Below, piece by piece: positions 37,846 through 46,475 of a DNA stretch of 64,000 bases. This DNA comes from JBDTNL01 sp039933785 (GTDB taxonomy: Bacteria; Acidobacteriota; Thermoanaerobaculia; Multivoradales; JAGPDF01). Every line of letters starts with the position of its first letter. Position 1 is the first letter of the stretch. A model generated the notes under the pieces. That model did not search any database. It was not told where the DNA came from and worked only from the letters and a program-made list of their open reading frames with translations. A program made the position numbers and the translations under genes. Where the stretch lies: NCBI GenBank assembly GCA_039933785.1, contig JBDTNL010000016.1, positions 1 to 64,000 on the forward strand. The letters are read 5' to 3'.

Positions 37846-38673
37846 TCAGCCAGCCGAGAGGGTCCGCGGCGGCAGCACGAGCAAACGCTGGGCTTCGATC
37901 GCACTGCGGCCGCGGAGATCGCCGCCGCCGGAGCGTAGCCAGATGTCGCGCAGGACGGCCGCAGAGTCAGTGAGCGCATGGCTGAAAGAGAGAGCTGCGA
38001 CGGCAAAGGCCGTCGAACGGTCGTCAAACAACGCCTGCCCGTTCACTTGGTCGACCCGGCGATACTCGGCACCGATCAAGGGGTAGAGCAGGCGCGAGCG
38101 GTTCAGCACATGGTTCACGAAAACCTGCAGGCTGGCCCGGCCCGGTGCACGCGCCAGCGCTTGGTCGGCGCCATAGAAGACGCGCGCGAAGCGCCCCTCG
38201 ACGGCCTGCATGTAGAACAGGTAGTCGGCGAAGTAGGTGCCTTCGATGGGATCGGCCTGCGAAGCATTCAACGGGTTGTCGGCGTCGGCGACGAAGTGCG
38301 ACACGCGGCCGAGCTGATAGGCGATGTCGGCGAACGGTTGGTGGCGGCGAATCATCTCCACCGCGTGGTCGGCCTCCTCGACGATGACGCGATCGAGGGT
38401 ACCGCTGCCGTCCGAATTCTTCATGTGTCGCATCGCGTCGCGTTCGTGAAATGCGTCGACCACTCCGCGGCGGAAGCGGTCTTCGTGGCGCAGGAGCTGC
38501 CGCGCGAGATCCGGCGGCGCCAGTCGCGCGGCTTCGGCGGCGATTTCGAGCTGGCTGGTCGGTGTCCAGGCGAAGGATGGCGTTTGGAGCGCCGCGCCGA
38601 GCGCGAGGCCAAGACCGGCCGCAAGCAGGCGGCGCCGATCTCGGAGTCTTCGCGGTGGCGGCATCCATGGCAT
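37846..38673 (-). CDS. Zinc-dependent phospholipase C / S1-P1 nuclease-like protein
   Basis: A 275-residue exported protein (272 if the ATG at 38664 is used). The N-terminus RRLRDRRRLLAAGLGLALGA resembles a twin-arginine-type or long signal peptide. Mature sequence starts with FAWTPTSQLEIAAEAARLAP, then RHEDRFRRGVVDAFHERDAM, and GRVSHFVADADNPLNAS, a pattern of His and Asp ligands found in zinc-dependent phospholipase C and S1/P1 nuclease folds. Not all three zinc sites can be assigned. It lies upstream of purH on the same strand and is divergent from the TusA-like gene. Confidence 0.6.
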   Translation of the reverse strand: MPWMPPPRRLRDRRRLLAAGLGLALGAALQTPSFAWTPTSQLEIAAEAARLAPPDLARQLLRHEDRFRRGVVDAFHERDAMRHMKNSDGSGTLDRVIVEEADHAVEMIRRHQPFADIAYQLGRVSHFVADADNPLNASQADPIEGTYFADYLFYMQAVEGRFARVFYGADQALARAPGRASLQVFVNHVLNRSRLLYPLIGAEYRRVDQVNGQALFDDRSTAFAVAALSFSHALTDSAAVLRDIWLRSGGGDLRGRSAIEAQRLLVLPPRTLSAG

Positions 38674-38702
38674 TCTATCCGCGACCCCAGCCTTCGAGCA
38701 CG

Positions 38703-38963
38703 ATGCAAACACCTCGCGATCACCGACTCGACGTTGCCGGCCTGCTCTGCCCGGTGCCCGTGCTGATGACCGCCCGCGCGCTCTCCGCTCTAGAGCTCGG
38801 CGAAGTCCTGGAAGTCGTCGGCACCGATCCCGAGATGCTGATCGACATCCCGGCGTGGTGCGAGCAGAGCGGCAATCGACTGCTCGAGATCGCCGAGCGG
38901 CAAGGCAGAATTCGCTGCCGGATCGAACGCGCCGCGTTGCCGGGGCTGGCCCCGTTGTGCTGA
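38703..38963 (+). CDS. TusA/SirA-like sulfur-carrier family protein
   Basis: An 86-residue protein of the TusA (SirA/YeeD) fold with LDVAGLLCPVPVLMTARAL; Cys16 in the CPxP motif is the persulfide carrier site. The DIPAWCEQSGNRLLEI segment matches the second half of the family. Such proteins carry sulfur for tRNA thiolation, molybdenum cofactor or other redox routes; the specific partner is not shown here. It starts 29 bases from the divergent phospholipase-like gene. Confidence 0.88.
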   Translation: MQTPRDHRLDVAGLLCPVPVLMTARALSALELGEVLEVVGTDPEMLIDIPAWCEQSGNRLLEIAERQGRIRCRIERAALPGLAPLC

Positions 38964-39015
38964 TGAACCTGATCGCCCAGAGGGATCCCGCCGCTGAGAT
39001 AGTCTTCGGCGTCCA

Positions 39016-39381
39016 ATGGACGCGCAAACGATGCCTTTCGAAACCTTCTGGAATTGGGTGGTAAGCCATCCCAACTGCCTGGTCCGAGTCGGGACCCCAG
39101 AGACCTCGCTGTTCGACGACGACGACCTCCACTGGGTGTTCGACGATCAGACCCCGGCCGAATTCCTCGTCCAACTGGTGCGCGGCAAGCGCCTGGTCGG
39201 CGAAATCGTGGTGCAGCCGGAGCTGGTGACGTACGTCGAGGCGACCACCGGCGACAGCGCGGGCGAATTCGTCTTCGATCTCATCTCGGAGTCCGAGTCC
39301 GATCGAGTCGCGGCCTACAGTTTCGTGGTGTCCCACGCGTTCGAGAGCGAAGAGCAGCCTGCCCACGGGCCGGTGCACTAG
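39016..39381 (+). CDS. Hypothetical protein
   Basis: A 121-residue acidic, soluble protein (FWNWVVSHPNCLVRVGTPET, LHWVFDDQTPAEFLVQLV, LVGEIVVQPELVTYVEA). No family recognised; no signal or membrane segment. An internal ATG at 39031 is an alternative start. It follows the TusA-like gene by about 50 bases on the same strand. Confidence 0.6.
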   Translation: MDAQTMPFETFWNWVVSHPNCLVRVGTPETSLFDDDDLHWVFDDQTPAEFLVQLVRGKRLVGEIVVQPELVTYVEATTGDSAGEFVFDLISESESDRVAAYSFVVSHAFESEEQPAHGPVH

Positions 39382-39424
39382 CGAGGCCTCGCCACTTTTC
39401 TACAAAGAGTGCCCGGGAGAGGTC

Positions 39425-39838
39425 TTGGCACCCGGCGTGCAGGCTTCCTTCTACATGCCGAGCGCTCTAGACGGGACACTTATCCATACGCGGATCGGTC
39501 GCCTGACGGCCCTTAAATCGACGATTTCGTCGCTCAGCCCTCGCCACCGCCTCGCCCTCGCCATCGCGTTGGCGGTCGATTTTCTGCAAATCGTCGCGTT
39601 TCCTCTGTTCGCGCCCGGCCTCGCATCGCCGGTGGACGACGTTCTCGATCTCGCTGCTGGGGTCAGCCTGATCGCCGTGATGGGCTGGCACTGGTCGTTT
39701 CTGCCCGCTTTCGCCGTCGAGCTCATCCCGGGGCTGGATCTGGTGCCGAGCTGGACGGCAGCGGTTCTTCTCGCCATACGCCGGCCCCTGGCACAGCCCC
39801 TGCAAAATCCGGGGCGGGGGACGGCTCTCCCGAAATGA
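39425..39838 (+). CDS. Small membrane protein of unknown function
   Basis: A 137-residue protein with two or three hydrophobic stretches (LALAIALAVDFLQIVAFPLF, VLDLAAGVSLIAVMGWHWSF, FAVELIPGLDLVPSWTAAVL). The listed start is a TTG; the ATG at 39455 is an alternative. The DFLQIVAFPLF and ELIPGLDLVPSWTAAV pattern is seen in small uncharacterised inner-membrane proteins. It overlaps nothing and precedes the EF-hand gene by 20 bases. Confidence 0.55.
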   Translation: MAPGVQASFYMPSALDGTLIHTRIGRLTALKSTISSLSPRHRLALAIALAVDFLQIVAFPLFAPGLASPVDDVLDLAAGVSLIAVMGWHWSFLPAFAVELIPGLDLVPSWTAAVLLAIRRPLAQPLQNPGRGTALPK

Positions 39839-39858
39839 CTCTGGCAAAGGAGGTACGA

Positions 39859-40308
39859 ATGAACAAGTCACGAATTGGCACGTTGTGCGGCATGACCTTG
39901 GCCTGCGGCCTCGCCTTCGCTTCCGCCACCCTCGCTCACGACGCGGCGGCCGAGTTCCAGTCGATGGATACCAACGGCGACGGCAAGATCTCGGCCGACG
40001 AGCACGCTGCCGGCGCCAAGAAGATGTTCGACGCCATGGATGCGGACCACGACGGCAAGGTGACCGCGGCGGAGATGGATGCCGCTCACGCCAAGCGCAT
40101 GGGCATGAAGAGCAGCCATTCCGAGATGTCATCGGCCGACAAGATCAAGGTCATCGACACCGATGGCGACGGCGTGCTCACCGCGGCCGAGCACGCGGCA
40201 GGAGCGCGGTCGATGTTCGATGCGATGGACACCGACAAGGACGGCTCCCTCAGCAAGGCCGAGCTTGAAGCCGGGCACGCGAAGTTGATGCACAAGCCCA
40301 GCGCCTAG
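39859..40308 (+). CDS. Secreted EF-hand calcium-binding protein
   Basis: A 149-residue exported protein with a signal peptide ending near residue 26 (LAFASATLA) and four canonical EF-hand loops of the DxNGDGxI type at 37-48, 61-72, 100-111 and 124-135. Each is followed by an (A)xExxAAxA helix. A perfect AAAGGAGG ribosome site precedes the ATG at 39859, which is why the longer upstream frame is rejected. Calcium buffering or sensing in the periplasm is likely; partners are unknown. Confidence 0.9.
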   Translation: MNKSRIGTLCGMTLACGLAFASATLAHDAAAEFQSMDTNGDGKISADEHAAGAKKMFDAMDADHDGKVTAAEMDAAHAKRMGMKSSHSEMSSADKIKVIDTDGDGVLTAAEHAAGARSMFDAMDTDKDGSLSKAELEAGHAKLMHKPSA

Positions 40309-40339
40309 GCTTTCGAAGTCTCGACGGTTGGTACGGTCT

Positions 40340-40401
40340 GGGCCAGCCTCCTCAGCGGTCGTTCAGCGAGTGACAGAGTAGCGATCGAGGAGGGCTGGCC
40401 C
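40340..40401. repeat. Long hairpin-forming inverted repeat
   Basis: GGGCCAGCCTCCTC (40340-40353) pairs with GAGGAGGGCTGGCCC (40387-40401) with a single bulged base. It lies between the EF-hand gene and a relic gene. No T-tract follows, so it is not a standard terminator. Confidence 0.6.
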
Positions 40402-40494
40402 ATGGCCGCCGCCAAGGGTCCTCCCGCACGACGTAGGGGTTTGTCCGACACGGCCCTCAGCGTTTCTTCATGAAGCGATGGCTAGAGTCCTCGC

Positions 40495-40990
40495 ATGAGC
40501 GCCGAATCGCGTTCCAATGTGGCGATCGCCGTCGTTCTACTCGGCCTCCTGCGCGGCTCGGCTTCGCAGGCCCAGGTTTCTCCGACGGTTTTCGGTCGCG
40601 GCGGCCCGGACAAAGCGTCCGACCGGGGTTGCGCGCACACTCGGTCTGGATCTGCAGGCGTTGATCCGTCTACCGCGCACCCTCGATCGCAAGGGCTGGC
40701 GAAGCCTCGGCTTGGGCCTGGCTTCAGTCGCCGTCGCCGCAGGCGCCGATTCTTCCGTGCACGATCGTTTTCAAAACGACGCCACACCCGGAAACGAGCG
40801 CTTGGCCCGGGATCTACGTCCTCTGGGCCAGGCCGGTGGTCTGGCGTTGATCGGGATTGGATGGAGCCTCGGCAAGCTCGGCGGCGGAGTAGGGACCAGG
40901 CTCGTCCCCGAGCATCGCCGCCGCGGCGGGCGTTTTAAACGGATCTTTTTGCAGAGCCGGGCGTACTATCGCATCTCCGTGCGGAGGTAG
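40495..40990 (+). pseudogene. Frameshifted PAP2-family phosphatase relic
   Basis: The sequence starts as a normal exported protein (MSAESRSNVAIAVVLLGLLRG, with a signal-like core) but the protein-like sequence then continues in the next frame (+1), LGLDLQALIRLPRTLDRKGW, RSLGLGLASVAVAAGADSSV and ARDLRPLGQAGGLALIGIGW. That second part resembles the N-terminal region of PAP2 phosphatases. The catalytic motifs of the family (KxxxxxxRP, SGH, SRxxxxxH) are missing because the gene ends early. I infer a decayed gene from a +1 frameshift near 40600-40640 and loss of the 3' half. Confidence 0.6.
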
Positions 40991-41018
40991 GCCGTCGGGG
41001 CGGGAAGGAAGGGAACTC

Positions 41019-41465
41019 ATGAAGATCGCGCAGATTCTGATGGTCGAAGACAACGAGGGCGATGTCCTCCTTACGAGGATGGCGATCAAGCGAGCGAAGA
41101 TGCATCTCGCGCTCACCTCAGTTGGCGACGGGGTTGACGCGATGGACTACCTGCACAAGCGCGGGAAATTCACCGACGCCGTGCGGCCAGATCTGATTCT
41201 CTTGGACCTCAACCTGCCGCGGATGAACGGGGCAGAGGTTTTGGCCGCCATCAAGGCCGATTCCAGCCTTCGACGAATACCCGTGGTCGTCCTGTCGGGA
41301 TCGAAGGCGGAAGCCGACTTGTCGCATGCCTATGACCTGCACGCGAATTGCTACATCGTGAAGCCGGTAGGGGCCAAGGAGTTCGAGGAGATCGTCGGGC
41401 ACCTCGAGAACTTCTGGTTGAGCGTGGTCACTCCGGCGCCCAACGGGTCGATGCCTGTGGGTTGA
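41019..41465 (+). CDS. Single-domain response regulator (Rcp1-like)
   Basis: A 148-residue receiver protein with no output domain: ILMVEDNEGDVLLTRMAIKR, the phospho-acceptor in LILLDLNLPRMNG, VVVLSGS and the conserved YIVKPVG. This type is the usual partner of bacteriophytochrome or hybrid kinases. No kinase gene is adjacent in the window. GGAAGGGAA precedes the ATG. Confidence 0.9.
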   Translation: MKIAQILMVEDNEGDVLLTRMAIKRAKMHLALTSVGDGVDAMDYLHKRGKFTDAVRPDLILLDLNLPRMNGAEVLAAIKADSSLRRIPVVVLSGSKAEADLSHAYDLHANCYIVKPVGAKEFEEIVGHLENFWLSVVTPAPNGSMPVG

Positions 41466-41495
41466 CCGTCGCGCGGAGGCGCGCCGGCGACGCGG

Positions 41496-42770
41496 TCAGA
41501 TCTTCGCGTGTGACCGCGGCGGCTTTCGCAGCGCGAGGTCGAAGGCCCTCTTCGTCCGGTCGACCAGTTCCGCCGTAGCCTGTTTCGCCTCGACCGCTCG
41601 ACGCAGAGTGAGCAGTGCAGCCATGGCATCCCGGTGGATGCGCTTCGAGGTGAAAACGGGGAGCATCGTGACCATCAGCGCAATGAGATCGTCTTGGCGG
41701 TTCTGGCGGGCGTAGATCGTGGCCAGCTCGAGACTGCAATAGGCGGCATCCGCGTCCGAGTCCTCGGCCAGGAAGGCCTTCATGGTCTCCACATACAGGC
41801 GCTCGGCGTTCTCGAGGTGATCTCTCAGCAACTCGAGGCGTGCGCGGGCCCACTGCAGGCGAACGCGATCGCGCTCGCCGAAAATCGAATAGGAAGTGGC
41901 CGCCCCGTTTAGCATCGCCTCAGCCTGGTCGAGCTCGCCGGTCTCGATGTAGCCAAGAGCCAGGTTGTGGAGCGCAGTGAGCGCCAGCCGCGGCTGGGCG
42001 TCGGCGTCGATCGAGCAGAGAAGCTTGAAGTTCGTCTCGTTCGCCTCGCGGATCCGGCCGACCTCGGTCAGGACGCGACCCTTGGTGGCCAGAATGATCG
42101 GCATGTCGTCGCCAGGGCCGGCTGCCGCCAGGCGTTCGGCCGTGGTCACGCGCTCGATCGCCTCTGCGAAATCGCCTGAGTCGATGAGCAGCGATGCGTG
42201 CATGGCCTCGATCCGGGCTCCGACCGAGCGATCGCCGCCGCGCGCCCGCATGCGCTGCGCGATCTGCATGTGCTCGGCGGCAGCGGGGAAGTCGCCGAGG
42301 AGCCGGAGCGTCCTCGACCAGGTGGCGTGGGCGAGCGCCCGAGCATCGGAGCCTTGAGGGTTGCTCGGAAGCTGCTCAGCCAGGTCGACGGCCAACCCAG
42401 CGAGGGCGTGGCGTCGCTCGAGACTTCCGCCGGCGAGTTCGTCTACCTCTGAAATCAAACAGTCCACGAGCGCAGGACTAGCCGTCAGGACACGGAGCGC
42501 CCCCTCGAGAGGCTTGTCGCGCAGTCCTGCCACTGTCGCTGCGGCCGCTGCCCGCGTGCTCTCGACCTGACTTCTCAGCTCCGGGATTCGAACGGCGACC
42601 TTGTCCGTTGGGGTTGTTGCGAGCAACCGATGCTGCGAGACCGCGGTCTTGCATGCGGTGCAGTCGAGGACGTGGGCGAGGGCGGCCACGGAGATCGGCC
42701 GATCGCTGTCGAAGCAAGCCAGAACCTGTGAAGCGAAATGTTCCATATCGGTTGTCAGGCTTTCGACCAT
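41496..42770 (-). CDS. TPR-repeat protein with an N-terminal CxxC zinc-finger-like motif
   Basis: A 424-residue soluble protein. The first 50 residues contain HVLDCTACKTAVSQH, a CxxC with a following His that resembles an anti-sigma zinc finger. The rest is a chain of helical repeats (SRTLRLLGDFPAAAEHMQIA, ALHNLALGYIETGELDQAEAML, RLQWARARLELLRDHLENAERLY) typical of tetratricopeptide repeats. A regulatory or scaffold role is likely, but no sigma factor is adjacent. Confidence 0.7.
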   Translation of the reverse strand: MVESLTTDMEHFASQVLACFDSDRPISVAALAHVLDCTACKTAVSQHRLLATTPTDKVAVRIPELRSQVESTRAAAAATVAGLRDKPLEGALRVLTASPALVDCLISEVDELAGGSLERRHALAGLAVDLAEQLPSNPQGSDARALAHATWSRTLRLLGDFPAAAEHMQIAQRMRARGGDRSVGARIEAMHASLLIDSGDFAEAIERVTTAERLAAAGPGDDMPIILATKGRVLTEVGRIREANETNFKLLCSIDADAQPRLALTALHNLALGYIETGELDQAEAMLNGAATSYSIFGERDRVRLQWARARLELLRDHLENAERLYVETMKAFLAEDSDADAAYCSLELATIYARQNRQDDLIALMVTMLPVFTSKRIHRDAMAALLTLRRAVEAKQATAELVDRTKRAFDLALRKPPRSHAKI

Positions 42771-43004
42771 CTGAGGCAGCTACCTGGGTGAGGGGCGACG
42801 TGCCCGCCATTCAGGCTGGGACACTCGCTCGCCCCCGGGCGGAGTCGGTATGGACTGGATTCTTTGGCTACTTAGTGGGGGCGACCCTGGAACTAGCGGG
42901 GGCGAGGATACAGCGGACGCTCGGGCGACGATCGACCCGTGGGGCTGAACGGCTGAATTGCGGGGTCGATGCGCGTCAACAGACGATAGACAGTGGGGAA
43001 GGAA

Positions 43005-43080
43005 TGGTGCCCAGGGGCGGACTTGAACCGCCGACACCGGCATTTTCAGTGCCGTGCTCTACCAACTGAGCTACCTGGGC
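43005..43080 (-). tRNA. tRNA-Phe (GAA)
   Basis: Cloverleaf with acceptor GCCCAGG / CCTGGGC, D-arm TAGCTCAGTTGGTAGAGCA, anticodon loop CTGAAAA on stem CGGCA/TGCCG (anticodon GAA), T-arm GGCGGTTCAAGTCCGCC, discriminator A and encoded CCA. Confidence 0.97.
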
Positions 43081-43168
43081 TAGAGGTGGCGCCTGGACGA
43101 ACCGGTCCGGGCGGGGCAGATTCTCGCAGTAGGCAGCCATTCAGGTCAACCTGCAACTCGCATCCCAG

Positions 43169-45037
43169 TCACCAGGCGATGCCGTAGTCCTCGCCGTAGT
43201 CGGAGGATCCGCCCCAGAAGGTGCCGTACTGCGGGTCGATCAGTATGGCGTTGATCGGTCCCGAGGTCTTGTCGTCGAAGTCGAGCTTGTAGCCCATCTT
43301 GCGAAGCTCCGAGCGCACCCAGTCCGGCAGCTTCTCGCTCACGGTCAGACGACCGGGCTCGCTCTTGTGATCGCCGAACGAGCTTCGCATCTGATAGCTG
43401 TTGACGTTCGCCGCTTCTGTGGCTTCCTGCGGTGTCATGCCGAACTCGACCACGTCGAGGAAGAACTGCAGCAGATTCTGGTCCTGCGTGTCGCCGCCCT
43501 GGACGGCGAAGGCGAGCCAGGGCTTGCCGTCCTTGACCGCCAAGCTGGGGGTGAGGGTGACGCGCGGGCGTTTGCCGGGCTCGAGGACATTGTACGGGCC
43601 GTCCTTCGCCTCGAGCACGAAGCTCTGCATGCGCTGCGACAATCCGATGCCGGTCTTGCCGGCGATGACCCCCGGCACCCAGCCGCCGCTCGGGGTCACC
43701 GAGACGACCCAGCCCTCGGCGTCCGCGGCTTCGATCGACGTGGTGCCGCTGGTGAAGGTGTCGACGAAATCGCGCTGGGCTTGACCCTCGAGCTGCGAGA
43801 CCTGCCACTGCGGCTTGCCACCGGGTCCGGTCGGAGTGTTCCAGGCCTTGAGCAGATCCGCGAACGGATTCACTGCCCGTTGGAATGGATAGGGATCGCC
43901 GGGGCCGATGTCGGTGCGGTTCTTCGACCAGTCGATTTCCTTCAGCCGCGACCGCGCATATTCCTTCGAGAGCAGGCCGAGCTTGGGCTCCTCGGGCTGA
44001 AATGCCGGATCGCCGTAGTAGAAATCGCGATCGGCGAACGCGAGGTGCATGGCCTGGGTCACGGCGTGGATGTAGCGCGCGCTATCGAAGCCCATCGCCT
44101 GGAGGTCGAGCGGCTCCAAGATGTTAAGCGCCTGCAGCATCGCGGGGCCCTGCGTCCAGACGTCGAGCTTGTAGACCTTGATGCCGCGATAGTCGGTCGA
44201 CAGCGGCTCTTCGATCTTCACTCTCCAGTTCTTGAGATCGTCGAGGGTGAACAGGCCGCCTTGTTCCCGCACCGAGCGCACCAACTCGGCGGCGATGTCG
44301 CCCTGGTAGAAGCGATCGTTGGCGGCGAGGATCGCGTCCTTCCTGCTCTTTCCCGCCTGGCGCGCCGCGGCTTCGGTTTCGACCAGCTTGCGTAGCGTCG
44401 CGGCGAGGTCGGGTTGGCGAAAGATTTCGCCGGGATGCGGCGCTTCCCACGCTTCCCCAAGGTGGGGGAGCATGATGCGCTTCGAATCCGGCCATTCCTT
44501 GATGTGGGACTTCTGGTGCTCGATGGTCGATGCGAGCTGCGCCTCGATGGCGTAGCCGTCCGCCATCTCGATCGCCGGCTTCAACACCTCGGCGAGGGAG
44601 AGCTTGCCGTACTCGGCGAGCATGACCATCAAGCCGCCCGGAGTGCCAGGAGTGACCGCGGCGAGCGGCCCGAACTCGGGCGGGTACTTCATTCCCTTGC
44701 CCTTGTAGAACTCGGGCGTCGCGCCCGTCGGTGCCACGCCGAGGGCGTTGATCGCGATGACCTTCTTCAGGCCGGGGTGCCAGATCAGCGCCTGGGTCTC
44801 GCCACCCCAACTCAGCGTGTCCCACATGGTTGTCGTCGCGGCGAGCATCGCGCACGCGGCGTCGACGGCGTTGCCGCCCTGGTCGAAGATCTTGGCTCCG
44901 GCCGTAGCCGCGAGCGGCTTGCCGGTGATCGCCATCCAGTGGCGGCCGTGGAGGGATGGTTTGTTGGTCGCCGCGGCGAGCGGAATCGAAGTGAGCAAGG
45001 TGAGCGATAGCGCGATCGCGGGGCTGAGCTTGAGCAT
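43169..45037 (-). CDS. Gamma-glutamyltransferase family protein
   Basis: Secreted Ntn-hydrolase of the gamma-glutamyltranspeptidase family, 622 residues, starting at ATG 45037 with a signal peptide (MLKLSPAIALSLTLLTSIPLAAA). Family marks are DQGGNAVDAACAMLAATTTM, AAVTPGTPGGLMVM, LDVWTQGPAMLQALNIL and the autocatalytic Thr432 in TSGTTSIEAADAEGWVVS. The normal DTTH and DGNxVS motifs are altered (GTTS, DAEGWVVS), so it belongs to a distant branch. The frame is open upstream for 270 codons, but that part overlaps the opposite gene and is not protein-like. Confidence 0.9.
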   Translation of the reverse strand: MLKLSPAIALSLTLLTSIPLAAATNKPSLHGRHWMAITGKPLAATAGAKIFDQGGNAVDAACAMLAATTTMWDTLSWGGETQALIWHPGLKKVIAINALGVAPTGATPEFYKGKGMKYPPEFGPLAAVTPGTPGGLMVMLAEYGKLSLAEVLKPAIEMADGYAIEAQLASTIEHQKSHIKEWPDSKRIMLPHLGEAWEAPHPGEIFRQPDLAATLRKLVETEAAARQAGKSRKDAILAANDRFYQGDIAAELVRSVREQGGLFTLDDLKNWRVKIEEPLSTDYRGIKVYKLDVWTQGPAMLQALNILEPLDLQAMGFDSARYIHAVTQAMHLAFADRDFYYGDPAFQPEEPKLGLLSKEYARSRLKEIDWSKNRTDIGPGDPYPFQRAVNPFADLLKAWNTPTGPGGKPQWQVSQLEGQAQRDFVDTFTSGTTSIEAADAEGWVVSVTPSGGWVPGVIAGKTGIGLSQRMQSFVLEAKDGPYNVLEPGKRPRVTLTPSLAVKDGKPWLAFAVQGGDTQDQNLLQFFLDVVEFGMTPQEATEAANVNSYQMRSSFGDHKSEPGRLTVSEKLPDWVRSELRKMGYKLDFDDKTSGPINAILIDPQYGTFWGGSSDYGEDYGIAW

Positions 45038-45206
45038 GGCGGGTCGTCTCCGGTCGACGGCGATGTTCGGGTTTTCGAGTCTAGCGCGGTTGTGGAGGGT
45101 GGGTGATCGGGCGTCTCGAGCTGGGCCACCGGCCGTTTGCGGCAGACCAGCGCAGCTGATCCCTTGGCCTGCAGAGCGCGCAAGGCTCTGCACTAGACTC
45201 GCCGCG

Positions 45207-46424
45207 ATGCGTATCGCGACGTTGACCTTGGGTTCGAGTCTGCTCTTTCTCGCCAGCTGCGGCGGCAGCGGCGGCACAGGCGGCGGCCCGACGGCGCCGG
45301 CGAGCCCGATCTTGACCCTGGCGCTCAGCCCGTCAGCCCTTGGGTTGAGCGGCACTGCCGAGGTGGCGGTCTCGACGCGCAACGCCGACGGCAGCGTGCT
45401 CGCGAACGCCACCGTGACGCTCGAGACGTCGCTCGGAGTCTTGGCTGCGGCGTCGCTGATCACCGGAACGGACGGCCGCGCATCGACGCTGCTGCGCGGA
45501 GATGGACGCACCGGCATGGGGACGGTGCGCGCGCATCTCGGATCGGTCAACGCCGAAGCGACCCTCCGCATCGGCATCGGGGTGAGTGTTTCGTTGCGCA
45601 CCGAGCCTGCGACGATCTCGACCACCGGCACGAGCGAGGTGTTCGCGGTAGTGAGCCGGCTCGACGGCCAGGCGACGCCGGTCGGCACGGTGGTGCAGCT
45701 CACCACCACGCTCGGGCGACTGAGCGATCCGGCGCCGCGGACTGACGCCCGCGGCGCGGCGCATGTGCAGCTCGCGGGTGACGGCCGCGTCGGCATTGCG
45801 ACGATGACTGCAACGACCGCCGAGGCGGTCGAGCCCGCGCGAGCCGACGTTCGCATCGTCGACTCTCAGGTTAGCCTGCAGTCGATTCCGGCCGCGATCG
45901 CCGGCGATGGCCGCGCGACCGTCCTGGTCTCGGTGCGGGATGCCAACGGCGGACCGGTGGGCGCCGGCGTGCAAGTTCGCCTGGCGACGACTCTCGGACG
46001 TCTCGACAACACCCTGCCGGTCACCGACACTCTGGGTCAGGCGACGGCGACGCTGCTCGGCAACAACGGGCGTGGCAAGGCGACGGTGACCGCAACGGCC
46101 GACGGCGCCTCGGCAAGTCTCGACGTGCAGATCGGGCAGGGTCTGGCGCTGACGCTGCGCGCCGCTCCCGAGGCGATCACGCCGAACGGGAACACCCTCA
46201 TCTCACTGTTAGCGATATTGCCCGGCGGTCAGCCGGTCGCGATCGGGACCGAGGTGCTGTTCACGACTTCGCTCGGCAAGCTCGATGTCGACCGGTCGAA
46301 CGTGCAGGAAACCGCGATCGCATCGACGATCCTGCGGGGCACCGGCGTGAAGGGAACGGCGCGAGTCACGGCTCGCGTCGCCGGCTTTGCTGAGCAGGCG
46401 TCGCTCGACGTACCGATCCGCTGA
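45207..46424 (+). CDS. Lipoprotein with tandem BIG1/invasin-type Ig-like domains
   Basis: A 405-residue lipoprotein: signal peptide with lipobox FLASC (Cys18), a Gly-rich linker, then four Ig-like (Big_1, bacterial Ig-like domain 1) repeats. Each carries the VxLxTTLGxL and GxAxxxLxGxGRxGxAxVTA pattern (for example VVQLTTTLGRLSDPAPRTDA, VQVRLATTLGRLDNTL). Such proteins sit on the outer membrane and mediate adhesion or matrix binding. It is divergent from the gamma-glutamyltransferase gene. Confidence 0.88.
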   Translation: MRIATLTLGSSLLFLASCGGSGGTGGGPTAPASPILTLALSPSALGLSGTAEVAVSTRNADGSVLANATVTLETSLGVLAAASLITGTDGRASTLLRGDGRTGMGTVRAHLGSVNAEATLRIGIGVSVSLRTEPATISTTGTSEVFAVVSRLDGQATPVGTVVQLTTTLGRLSDPAPRTDARGAAHVQLAGDGRVGIATMTATTAEAVEPARADVRIVDSQVSLQSIPAAIAGDGRATVLVSVRDANGGPVGAGVQVRLATTLGRLDNTLPVTDTLGQATATLLGNNGRGKATVTATADGASASLDVQIGQGLALTLRAAPEAITPNGNTLISLLAILPGGQPVAIGTEVLFTTSLGKLDVDRSNVQETAIASTILRGTGVKGTARVTARVAGFAEQASLDVPIR

Positions 46425-46450
46425 TCGCCACGCCGAGTGCGGGCACTCAG

Positions 46451-46468
46451 GGGAGGCTGCCGCCTCCC
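46451..46468. terminator. Possible bidirectional terminator hairpin
   Basis: GGGAGGC / GCCTCCC with a 4-base loop lies between the converging ends of the Ig-like lipoprotein gene and metK. It lacks a clear T-tract, so confidence is low. Confidence 0.45.
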
Positions 46469-46475
46469 TTGCCGC

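Noticed and set aside
45038..45856. N-terminal 270-residue extension of the gamma-glutamyltransferase
   Set aside because: It is antisense to the Ig-like lipoprotein gene and precedes a clear signal peptide start at 45037.
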